From: Phaenicophaeus curvirostris
Taxonomy: Eukaryota; Chordata; Aves; Cuculiformes; Cuculidae
NCBI RefSeq assembly: GCF_032191515.1
Contig: NC_091395.1
Span: 43,552,484-43,616,483, forward strand
Direction of reading: 5' to 3'
Length of the DNA: 64,000 nt
The notes beneath the pieces were generated by a model that worked only from the letters and a program-made list of their open reading frames with translations, did not search any database and was not told the DNA's origin. This document shows, piece by piece, positions 12,901 through 24,900 of this stretch; within the stretch, counting starts at the first letter, position 1; every line of letters begins with the position of its first letter. Position numbers and translations under genes: made by a program.

Positions 12901-15900
12901 TAATTGCTTTACAATTGATGTGTTGTCATGACTCCCATAGGATGCTCTCTGCTGTGCCTGATGATTTAACTTTTCGAATGAACATTAAACTGCTTAATTC
13001 TCTTTGTAATGCTCAGTTCTGGGAGAGAGATTGAGATGCATAACCTTACCTCTACATTCCTAAAGTTCTCAAGAAAATAAGTTACCGCAGGTGATATTTT
13101 ATGGAAAGAAGGAAGTTATAAGCCAGATTTCCAGCAGATATTTGAGGCTTCTGCAGAAACTAATAATAGTGGTTCAGGTTTTGTTTTAAACCTTGCTGAG
13201 AACTGCATGAGTGTCCTAGTTTCTAATTTGATAGTAATCCAAATACACAGTGGAATTTCTTGGAAATTGAAACTTCAAGGTGTCCTCTTTATTGCCTGTT
13301 ATCTCAGCCAAGAGTACTGGAAGACCACCTAAGTGTTTAACATTGCTCTTCCCCAGTTGCAGTTGTAAAAGAAGCAATGGTCATAACAGGAGACCAGTGA
13401 AGTCCGTTAAATTGTGTCCTATTACAAGCGTATTATTTCTTTTTCTCCTCTTGCTTACAGAGACCTCCATCTGTTAGACTAGTTTTAATGTGCAGTATAT
13501 GAGAGTCCTGCTGATCTCTTGAGGAGGAATTTGTCTTTTGTTCCTGGGTGGTTTGTGGTTTTCCTTCTAAGTCTTAGAAAAGGAATATGTTCACAATCAC
13601 TTATCTCTCTAGAGAGAGGAGGTTTTGTTTGTGTAGGAAAGATTTGCTTGTTCTCTGACTTAGATACTGTGCATATATTGGACTGAGGGTGAGCAGACTA
13701 CATATACAAACAGAAATGATGCCGCTCTCACCTCCCTCCAAGTGCTGGCAGGTTCCTGGTGGGGAAAACAGAAACATTCAAAGATTAAGAATTTATAAAT
13801 CTGAATTTCTTTTGTCTAGTGCCTTCCATTTCCTCCTTTATTTCCTACAGCTCTATTATAGTCTTACTGGAGAAGATGAGCTTTATGTCTATGTATAGCA
13901 GATGTAAATAACCATTCATGCCAGACAATGAGTCAAAATACTATTTCTGATTTTTTGTTATCATTATTGGGAAGGAGGTAGATACAATTAAAATGATATG
14001 AATCTTAATTTGTATCCCAGCAAAAGTGCTAACATAGGGGATGGTCTAGCACCTTTGCCCTCCTTGAGCATAAACAGTATTATTTGACCCTATTCAACAC
14101 AATCACTTGTTTTAAAGCCGTGTCCAAGGATTTCTGTAGCATAGAGAGCTAGCTTAGCACTTGTTTAGTAGCCAGCCTTTGATCCCGCTGAAGCCTCAAG
14201 CCTACTGTTTGTGGCAGTGCTCTCCCTGAAGTCTGCTTTCCACTAATATTAATTGGTGTTCGGTCTTTAGACTTTAGGTCTAGGAGACAAGGAAGTAAAA
14301 TAAAGCTTTCCAAATTTACTTCCCTGGGCTTGTGCTTCAGCATCCTTTGCCCTCTTTTCCCACCAGAGAAACATTATCTTTATAAATGTGTCTAGAGACT
14401 TTTTTCTTTTCTTTTTTCCCAATAAGCTGAGGTACTTGGTAGCTGTTCACTTGAAGTACTGGCAGTTAGTGTTCATGTCCTGGCTGAGGCATGGGACAGA
14501 ATAGGCAGTCTTCATCCACATTAGGCAGAAACCTTTCACTTTCATCCATCACCCACAAAAGCTCCTCAGCTCAGAGGAAAAGGCGAGGTAGAGGAGGGAA
14601 GGAACCTTTTAAAAATAAAATTGAATCATTGCACCTCTCTAAAATGAGAAAGTGGTGAGCTGATGTCTGAGTACTGAATATTGATCAGGAAATATGGAAG
14701 AGCTTTCCCTGAGGCATCCTACTTATCTGTCTTCAAAATAAATGGAAGAATGCTCTAGTACAAAGTATTTACAATCCACAGGTAATGCAAATAATAAACC
14801 ACCTAAAAGTCCTTCCTGCTCCTACAGGAGCAATTAGACAAACCATCCCAAATCTGCAGCTTTGCGGTGCTTAGAGGCTCTGCTGCCCTTATTACGTATC
14901 CATAGCTGAGACATGGGTGACAGCATAAGAAGAAGCTGTCTTCACTTAGATGAAAGATGCTTTTTTACCTCTTCTGGAAAAAGCAGTTGGGAAGGTTTTC
15001 CCTCTCCTGCATCTTCCTTTCCCCGCATAAAAATAAAGGAGACATCTTTGAAATCCTCCAGCAGAAAGTATCAACTAAGCAGCTTCATTACGATGAAGAA
15101 TTTAGACTTAGCTTTTCAGGAAAAAAGGTGAAATGTTGTTATTTATTCATGTATTTTTTACATTAAGTAAATGAAGACTGGAATTAGATGATGATCCTGT
15201 GGGTCTTTTCCAACCTAGTGATTCTGTGGTTCTGTGATACTTCCTAATAGATTGTCATGTACCAATATGTCAGGTCTCCTTTTATGTTAGCTACATTGTT
15301 CTGTTCAATTTCAAAATGATTCCAATACTGCATTGTTTTCTTACCAATGCACAGGTACTTCATGAAGAAACAACAATACCAGGAACCGATTTGAAGTTAT
15401 CATACTTAAGCTCCAGGGCTGCAGGATATAAATCTGTTCTGAAGATTACTATGACCCAATCTGTGATACCATTTAATTTAATGAAGGTTCATCTTATGGT
15501 GGCAGTGGTGGGAAGACTTTTCCAAAAATGGTTCCCTGCATCCCCAAATCTGGCTTACACTTTCATATGGGATAAAACTGATGCATACAACCAGAGGGTC
15601 TACGGATTATCTGAAGCTGTCGGTATGTGTGTTACAGGGTTTTACTGCATTTTTACTGATGTCTTGAATACAGGGAAGCACATCTTGAACAACTGTGTCC
15701 ATTAAGTAGAAAATGTTTAGCAAAATAAGATGAGAATAAGAATGGATATTAAAATATGTTAGAAAATACTAATATAAACATTGAATTATAAGGAGAAAAA
15801 TCCTTTCAAAGGAAAAAGAAACCACAGTCATTTTTGACTTCTGGTTCTTCCCCATTAAGTAGCTTTCAGCCTAGTAATGCAGTACAATATTTAGTCTGTG

Positions 15901-18900
15901 CATTCCTTGTGCTTCAGAGCACAACAGCTTTCTGACATACTTCACAAAATGGCTTTCTTCTGTACCTATCCTAATTTAGTCACTTTTAATAACTGAAATA
16001 ATTTTAATAACCCAAGCTTGATTTTTTTAAATACTTTGGAATACTGTTTAGTATTTTCAGTACATCTAAGTAAGTCAGGGATTTTCAGGTAGCCTGTGAG
16101 AGCTAAGGAACATATGTGTATTAAGGAAATCACAGTCTTCAAACTCTTCTTCTGAACGAGATCCTGTACTTAATGAGAAAATGTACTGTTTTTTCAGTGT
16201 CTGTAGGTTATGAATATGAGTCTTGCTTGGATCTAACTCTTTGGGAAAAGCGGACTGCCATCTTGCAGGGCTATGAACTGGATGCCTCCAACATGGGGAG
16301 CTGGACATTGGATAAACATCATGTACTGGATGTTCAGAATGGTAAGAAGTTTATTTTCTTCTTGATACTTTTAATACTCAACTGCCCTGCACTTCAGGTA
16401 TCTAATTCTAACTTTTCAAGTGTTTGCTTTGTTATTTTAAAAAAAGGAAATTCTGGAATGTTTTGCATATAGTAAATGCTTTGAGCTTTACACTGTATGT
16501 CATGTTTCTTCATCCTATAAATAGATATGTATTAACAGTTTCATCTATCAGTGTCAGCCTGTGTTGGATATGCTTATCAAAGAAAAGCCCAAGCCAAAGA
16601 TCATAGAATCACCAGGTTGGAAGAGACCCACTGGATCATCGAGTCCAAGCATTCCCACCAATCTCTAAGCCATGCCCCTCAGTACCTCATCCACCCGCAC
16701 CTTAAACACCTCCAGGGAAGGCGACTCAACCACCTCCCTGGGCAGACCGTTCCACTGCCTAATGACCCTTCCAGTCAAGAATTTTTTCCTTATGTCGAAC
16801 CTGAACCTCCCCTGGCGGAGCTTGAGGCCATTCCCTCTTGTCCTGTCCCCTGTCACTTGGGAGAAGAGGCCAGCTCCCTCCTCTCTACAACCTCCTTTCA
16901 GGTAGTTATAGAGAGCAATGAGGTCTCCCTCAGCCTCCTCTTCTCCAGGCTAAACAACCCCAGCTCTCTCAGTCACTCCTCGTAAGACTTGTTCTCCAGC
17001 CCCTTCACCAGCTTCATTGCTCTTCTCTGGACTCGCTCCAGAGCCTCAACATCCTTCATGTGGTGAGGGGCCCAGAACTGAACACAGGATTCGAGGAGCG
17101 GTCTCACCAGTGCCGAGTACAGAGGGAGAATAACCTCCCTGGACCTGCTGGTCACGCCGTTTCTGATACAGGATAAGATACCATTGGCCTTCTTGGCCAC
17201 CTGGGCACACTGCTGGCTCATGTTCAGTCAGCTGTCAACCAACACACCCAGGTCCTTCTCCTCCTGGCAGCTTTTCAGCCAGGCTTCTCCCAGTCTGTAG
17301 CACTGCATAGGGTTGTTGTGCCCCAAGTGCAGGACCCGGCACTTGGCCTTGTTAAACCTCATGCCATTGGACTCAGCCCAGCAGTCCAGCCTGTTCAGAT
17401 CCCTTTGCAGAGCCTCCCTACCCTCCAGCAGATTGACGCTTCCACCCAGCTTAGTGTCATCTGCAAACTTGCTAAGGGTGCACTCAATGCCTTCATCCAG
17501 GTCATTGATAAAGACATTGAACAGGGCTGGACCCAGCACTGAGCCCTGGGGAACCCCACTTGTCACTGGCCTCCAGCTGGATTTCACACCATTTCCCACC
17601 ACTCTCTGGGCCCGGCCATCCAACCAGTTTTCCACCCAGGAGAGTGTGCGCCTGTCCAGGCCAGAGGCTGACAGTTTCCGAAGCAGAATGCTCTGAGAAA
17701 CTGTATCAAAGGCTTTACTAAAGTCCAAGAAGACTACATCCATAGCCTTTCCCTCATCCAAGAGTCTAGTCACTTGATCATAGAAGGAGATCAGGTTAGT
17801 TTGGCATAGACCTGCCTTTCGTGAGCCCGTGTTGACTGGGCCTGATCACCCATCTCTCTTGCAAGTGCTTAGGGATAGCACTCAAGATCACCTGCTCCGT
17901 GACTCTCCCTGGTACTGAGGTGAGACTGACAGGCCTGTAGTTCCCTGGATCTGCCTTGTGCCCCTTCTTATAGATGGGCATGACATCAGCCAGCCTCCAG
18001 TCCAGTGGTACCTCCCCAGTAATCCAGGACCGCTGGAAGATGATGGAAAGGGGTTTGGCAAGCACATCCGCCAGTTCCCTCAAAACTCTTGGGTGGACTC
18101 CATCTGGCCCCATAGACTTGTAGATGTCTAGCCAGGCAAGCAAGTCTCTAGCTGCCTCCTCTTGGATCGTGGGAAACTCATTCTGCTCCTCCAACCTCTG
18201 GGGTTAGAGCCTGGGGGTGCGTGGGCCTCCCCATGATCAAAGAACCCGAAGCCTCTCTTTTCACACCAGTCCCTGAGCCAGTCATTAATCAATTTCTTCT
18301 TCCTCACTTCTTGCTCCTCATTCCTTAGTATTGGAATGGAGGTAACTACTGCCTGTGCCCCAGAGCCCTTGATCATTCTCCCTAGAGCCCTGAAGTCCCT
18401 CGTAACAGCTTTAGGCTTCCTATGCTCCATGTCCTCATTGCCAACTTGAAATACTAAGAGCTGGTAGTAATCTGTGTCCTTGACCAGGGACGGAAGTTTT
18501 CTAGTAACATCCCTTACTGATGCTCCCAGCAAGCAGCAGACCTCCCTTTGGAGCGGGTCCAGTCTGAAGATGGGACCCTCCGTTCCTTTAAGAAGGGAAT
18601 CCCCCAAGACCATCACCCTCCTCTTCTTTTTTACAGAGGATGTTTTTATGACTGTGTCAGGATGGCAAAGCTTTGGAAATGTTTCCAGGCTGTGGGTGCA
18701 GTCCTCTTCATCCTTAGGGGTGCACCTGCAGCACCTCATATTTGTTCCCCAGGGGCATCTGGAGGTTAGTTGTCTGGGTGGGGGGAGCGGGTTTCCTTCT
18801 CCAGACAGGAACCTGCTGCCATTCCCCATCTCTCTCTGCCAGCCTTGCAGCTTACCGGTGGGTGGTGCACAGCCTCACTAGCCCTGGCAGCCTGTGAGAG

Positions 18901-21900
18901 GGCCCTGCTCCACTGATCTATCTCCCTCTCACATTCCCTGATGGTCCTCAGCCTTTCCACTTCTTTCCTCAGCTCTTCCACCGTGTGAAGGAGTTCCCCG
19001 ACCCGAGCACAGCTGCCGCAGGCGGAGCCAGTGCCGAAGGCGTGAGCCGCTGTGGGAGGGGGCGCTGCCTGCAGCCCAGGGGCTGGGTAGCTGCATGTGC
19101 CCGCTGGGGCTCCGTCTGGGTGGCAGCTTCCATCGTGCGTGGTGCAGCCTTAACCTTTTGACGGGTAGCCGCCGTTGTCCTCAGTCCCTCCTGGCCGTGC
19201 TCCAGCCCCTCCCTGCGCCCTCCCTGCGCCCCCCCTGCTCGAACTGCCCCGGTTAACACACCCCGCACCTCTTCGCCCGCGCTCCCTAAGGGCCGTTTAA
19301 ATCCCCCGCGGTAGCTTCCGGGGCCGCCCCCTCCCGTCAGGCCCCGCGCGGGGCCGGCTGCTGCCCCGGAGCCCAGGGCCGGCCCCCCGATCGAGTGTTT
19401 TAGGCTTTTCCCCGCTCAGGGAAGCGCCCCCCCGCCTTTAATGGCCACCCCAGCACAGAACTCACCGGGCTGGCGCTGGATGCAGCTGTATAAGCGGAGT
19501 TAATGGCTTAGCCGCGTTTAAATCCCCCGCGGTAGCTTCCGGGGCCGCCCCCTCCCGTCAGGCACAAACCGTGTTGAAATTATTTTTAAAAAATGAGTGC
19601 TGCTAAAGAGATGCTATTTCTGAACCGACTGCAGGCATCAGCATGTTATGGGATTAACTGCATGTTAACAGTATCTTGAACAACGTTTTCATTTCCACTT
19701 TTCACAGGGAGTCAAAACTAAACAGCAATAAGGGACGTTCCTCCAAACTGAGAGCTCTTCACTCCCAATATTAAATCTTTCATTTATCCAGGAGAGTTGT
19801 TCCCCTTCATGTCATGACATCCCCACCTGCAGCAGGGCTGCTCATGGGAGCAGTTGGCACATGGCTACCATCTCTTCTGGAGGATAAGCACTCGCCTTCA
19901 ATCCTCCAATTTAAGTCCTTCCCTGAGGTGCATCCTCCCTGGGATGCTGTGGTCGGCTCTGCACGCCGCAGATGACAAATCATGTTGCCTTCAGTCAACA
20001 CGGGCCACTTGTGCCCCTCTGTTTCCTGAGACAGAGACCAGTCACTAGTGAGAGAGTTTTCCTTGATTTCAGTGAAAAGAGGAGGAGAAGTTTGAGGGCT
20101 GTGCCTTGGCATCAAGGTAAACGTATCCAGTGCGCTACTCAGCAACTGTCTGGAGGGAGCTATGCCAAGGACACCCCAGCCCAACACTAAACAGGAGAGA
20201 ATTTGGAAAAATTTGGCTGGAATGTATGAGAAAGATTAAATAAGCATGTCTCATTGTTCAAGGTGGGAGTTGGTCACACTGGATTTTTATGCAAAGTAAA
20301 AACTATTTCACCGGGAAGAACATCACTTTGTCAGTACTTGGTGTCCCTTGGAGGTCTCCCACTAATACATAAGCTTCTTTTGTGTTATATGCATATATAT
20401 GCATCACCTAAAGCGTTTCTTCTGGCTGATAGAAAAACAAGGTAACCAAATCAAGCGAAAAGGTGTCATTGTACCCAATATAAAATGTCAAAAAAAACTT
20501 GTGCAAATTATTGTAAGGTAATCCATCTAAAAATGTAAGGAGCTATAATTATAAATATATACGTAAGATTGATTCTGTTCACAAGGAAAATTGATGATGG
20601 CTTTAAATTATTTTCAAGAGTACGTTTCACAAGTAATGACTTTTCAAAGTGACGTGTGTCTAATTGAATAAACGAAGTGGAGAGTTGTAATGACAAGGTG
20701 GATGAGCTGGAGAAATATATTCAGAAGAGAATGCAGGCAGTGTTTGTACGGACATCCTGAACTACTGCAGTAAATAGTCTAATGTACATCTTTTAGTCTG
20801 TGATAATAGAGGAGAAATGTGAAGGACCAATTTTTCAAGGTAATGACAGAATAAATCAGGTGCAATAGTGCACTGTGCTGACTTACAGAATTCCTCTGAT
20901 GAAAATTATAGAACTCAGCTATTTCAGTCAAAATTATGGTGCCATGATTGTCATAAATGATGTAATCATAGGAGAGGGGATTTTGTATACTGTTAATGCA
21001 TTCTGGCTTTAACTATTCATGAAAAATACGTTCTCCCTCTTTTGATTTAGATTACTTATTTAGATTACTTGCCGTTAGGTTTCCATAAATGGTTTTCGTT
21101 CTTCCTGATTTTATCATCTATATTGATTTTCTGTTTATAATCTCCTAAATTTTATAACATTAAAATAGGGAAGACACCTAAAAAATTTAAAGATGAAAAC
21201 AAAGTATTTTTTCTCCTGTCTTTCAGTATAAAGTGTGAATTTGGGGGTTGAGGAGAGAAAGAGGAATACATCTGAAATTTCTTCTAAGCATCTTAAAAGA
21301 GAAATGCATCCCTCGACCCCAAACTGCCTCTGAAACTCTGGGCACACAATCAATAAAATATCTATCACTTTAAAGTACAAAGTGTCATGTGGTTTACATG
21401 GATTGTACCACAGAAAGACATATTGTGACTTATAAGTCCAGCCATAATAGCTGACCATTTGTGGAGTTCACCTCCATGGATTCATTGAGGGATAAAATAA
21501 TGAGGATCCCAGCAAAATTTTAATGCACTGTAAAGTCACACTTTTTTTCCCTAAGACTGAAGGCTTAACATAAAGCATGCATTTTTCTTCTTGGATTTCC
21601 TATGGAGGCCATAAGGAAGAAAAATACTGCTGGCACATTGCTTTGTCTTCACAAAATTATTGTTCCTTTCATGCCTCAAAGCAGAATTAAGTTTAAGAGG
21701 CAGGTTGGCCTGGCACCACATTTTTTTTGTTGTTTTGACATTTTTAATAACTGCCTATAACTGCAGACGTGGTATTGAGGCAGACTTTGTTGCCAGAGGT
21801 ACATTTTTATTCTGAGCTGAGTGAAGAGTCTTTTATGATGTAAAATTGAGGCAATTTCCAACTTTTTGAAGTAGCTCTTTAATATTTACGATTTGCAGCA

Positions 21901-24900
21901 GTAATCCACTTTAGATTACATTTGACATCATATTCATAATTAGTTATAGTAGGACTTCAGGAATACAACTTGCAAATACGATTTTTTTCTTTTTTTGGCA
22001 TTCATGCATAGTTAGAATTTCATAGTTAGAAAACTGAAAGGATTTAGGAACACAGGCCTTGATTTCATTCAGTACGCCTTGCATTTCCTTCAACAGGACA
22101 ATTTTTATTCTGAATTACAACCGTTAAAATTACTAACACATCAAATATAAGAACAACTGAAAACTTGTTTGGGTTTTAAGTGCTAGTGTATTTAGTGCTT
22201 CTGCTATATCTTGTGGACTAGATAATTTAATGCTTTGTGCATGCTTTAATGTGTCCGTGACTTAAATATAACTACAAATGCTTTATTAAAGTTCTGTTAC
22301 TTGTAGTGAGAAAAATTTGGTGGAGAAACAATTAAGAGACCATTATATTCTATTAATGAACTAAAAGAGAATAAATGATAAGTCATTTTATGTACATACA
22401 TTCAAAGTTTTTATGACAGATTTTTTCTGTGGTTTTTATATTATCTACAGGAATCCTCTACAAAGGAAATGGAGAAAATCAATTTATATCTCAGCAACCT
22501 CCAGTTGTTAGTAGCATTATGGGCAATGGGAGACGACGAAGCATCTCCTGTCCAAGCTGTAACGGTCAAGCTGATGGTAATAAATTATTGGCTCCAGTTG
22601 CCTTAGCTTGTGGGATAGATGGCAGTCTTTACGTGGGGGATTTCAACTACGTTCGGCGGATATTCCCATCTGGAAATGTAACTAGTGTTCTAGAGCTAAG
22701 GTATGTTTTCCTCTCATCTTGGACTTTTGGAATTGTGAAATACTGTTACAAACTAAAGTATGAAATAGACCTCTGATATTTTGTAAGTTAGAGTTTCCAG
22801 ATGCCTTTAAGAACAACAAAAAAACCCTCAAACTAATACATTTTAATAAAAGTATTTAAAATTTAAGTGAAAAAAAATTTACCCAGATAAAATATTTCAA
22901 CTATGCAAATCTAAACTGTGAGAATTTAATCTACCCAAAGTAATTATTCTGTGGATTTTAAAAGTTAACCTATATAGTCAACATGAGTAGACAAAAGACT
23001 ATCATTCACCACTTCACTAATGACAGATGTAAATGTTACCTTCTTTTCATCTTTTAACATCCTGTCTGAATGTTTTTCTAATAATGGTTTTCTGTTCTTT
23101 TTTACTTGCTCCCACCAAGAAATAAAGATTTTAGACATAGGTAAGCATTCCTTAAAGAAGATTTATTTTTCTAACTGTTCTTTTTTCATTTTTAACAAAT
23201 GAATGCTCATAATGGAGAAGTCATTTCTGAGATGTATTATTAGAAAAGAGAAGTATTTTTCAAAAATAACGAGTTCATATGTTTTAGTTATGTCAGCTGT
23301 CAGGCTGTATCGTCCTTTCGGATACGAATTCCTCTTTTCTCATCACTCTCTGTCCACTGTCTGGTTTCTTTTTATGCTTGTGTGTGCCCTCCTTTGCTGT
23401 TCTTTAGTCTCTGCTCACTCCTATTCCTTGCTGGCAGCACTTTTGCTGATCCTGTCAAAACTCACTCATAAATCAGATACCCCAAATACGATGGGAATGG
23501 CATATAAGTAATAAAATTATAGAAGTATCAAGCAAATTAATTTCATTGGCCTTTTGATGTTGAATCTTCTCAGGCTTATATTTAACAGATTTGTTTCTTT
23601 GAAGGTGAATTTGCCTTAACAATGAAAGTTGAAATTGTCCCATAATAACACAATACCAAGACTTAAGATTTTAAAGTATGTCAAGATTCATGAGACTGGT
23701 CATAAAAACAGTAGCAATCAGAAGGACTGCAGTGCAACATTCATCCTTCCTGGCATTGCTACAGTAGTGACAAGAACAGCAGAGAAGAAGGTTTGCTTGG
23801 GATTGCTTTGCCATGGTGCTGATAAGGAGACAGAAAAGGTTATGCTAAAATCTTGTTGGATACATGAAACCCTGCAAGGCTTTGTGGCGAAACTGCTAAG
23901 TAGAAGGCTTAGCAGCTCCACTGGTCTCTTTCTCTCCCTTTTTGCTGCCAACTGTTTTCCTTCCTTGTTTTCAAACAAATCCCAGAGAGTCATATCTCAG
24001 TGTAAATTCACTTTTCTTTGGACATACTTCTTTGTGAGGATGGGTTATGTTTCAAATGTCTTAGGCTAAAAATTCCACAACTAAATAAGGTATTTGCATC
24101 AGTGATAATGATCAGACTTGGGAGTTGATGCACAGTTCAGCTGGTTTTATGTTATTTTCCAAGTGTGACTCAGAAGCAGTCTTTTCTATTTAGTGAGTTT
24201 AGTTTTTCACTACTATATTTTATTTGCATTTGTTCCACTACTTCTAAAAGAATTCTCTCTCCTGTGGCATTACAAAGTAGTGATTGCAGACATTGTCTTG
24301 GTAAATGCATGGAATATAGAGTAATGCTCAAAGTGAGAATTCGGAATGGACAAACAGGATGAAAGGGTGGATGTGTAATGCGGTTTGTTTTGCTGTGATT
24401 AGTAGCCGTGCCCTCTTCTGCCTCTGACAGAACTGTGGTTGCAGGCTTAACTGCGGTGTTCCAGAAACTGGATCCCTGCATGAAAGAAAAGTTGGTGAAG
24501 GAGAACATTGAAGCTTTTCTCCTTTATTCATGCCTGCACCTGCAGAAGCTCCAGGTAGCAAAACTGCAATCACGCTGAACAAATTAGTGTAACAGCATTT
24601 TCATGGGCCCACGTAGCAGCTGTGAAGTGGGGTTTCTCCTCAGGCAGAAGGAGACGTAGAGGACCACGGAGAACTGGTTCTGCAGGAGCAGTTGTGCCCC
24701 AGTAGGGAAGAAGGTGCAGAGTGTTCTGTGCAGCCTGAACACAGTCCACTGTGAGGTTGCATTTTCTCTACCAGCATACAGCATTTTCCCGATGTCCACT
24801 GGGAATTAGGGGAATTAGCCCTTGCTGCTCAGGGGCTTCCTAAGCCAAGAGGGGCATCTCTGTGTGTAGTATCCCCTGACAACTTTTTATTCTGTTAATT

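Larger units (their letters stand above)
16601..19563 (-). mobile_element. CR1 LINE with 5' UTR, ORF1 and internal deletion, antisense
   Basis: Read on the minus strand, the element begins with a GC-rich 5' UTR (19563 to about 19050) and continues into an ORF1 remnant. At about 18195-18205 it jumps into the middle of ORF2 reverse transcriptase, and it ends at 16601 with the tgattctatgat octamer tail. At about 3.0 kb it is shorter than a full-length CR1 (about 4.5 kb). The end of ORF1, the endonuclease and the N-terminal RT are missing. Most genomic CR1 copies are 5'-truncated, so one that keeps its 5' end is uncommon. It lies in direct orientation with the copies at 25.1 and 38.9 kb. Confidence 0.9.
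19050..19563 (-). promoter_or_regulatory. CR1 5' UTR / putative internal promoter, GC- and CpG-rich
   Basis: The block stands out sharply from the AT-rich intron. A 49-bp sequence (starting cgtttaaatcccccgcggta) occurs identically at 19294-19342 and 19515-19563, 221 bp apart. This suggests one full 221-bp monomer and a second one truncated at the element's 5' end. Such a repeated GC-rich leader is a reasonable CR1 promoter; if active it would transcribe away from 19563 towards 16601, antisense to TENM3. Promoter function is inferred. Confidence 0.6.
16342..22450 (+). other. TENM3: TENM3 intron, 6.1 kb, half occupied by CR1
   Basis: Bases 16601-19563 are one rearranged antisense CR1. Bases 19564-22450 are AT-rich sequence where I recognise nothing; the overlapping 60-126-codon frames near 19800-20190 lie on opposite strands with no domain signature. 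Confidence 0.75.

Noticed and set aside
23629..24069. 146-codon plus-strand open frame in the intron after the microexon
   Set aside because: No recognisable domain, the opposite strand is also open over much of it, and there are no convincing splice sites joining it in frame to TENM3.
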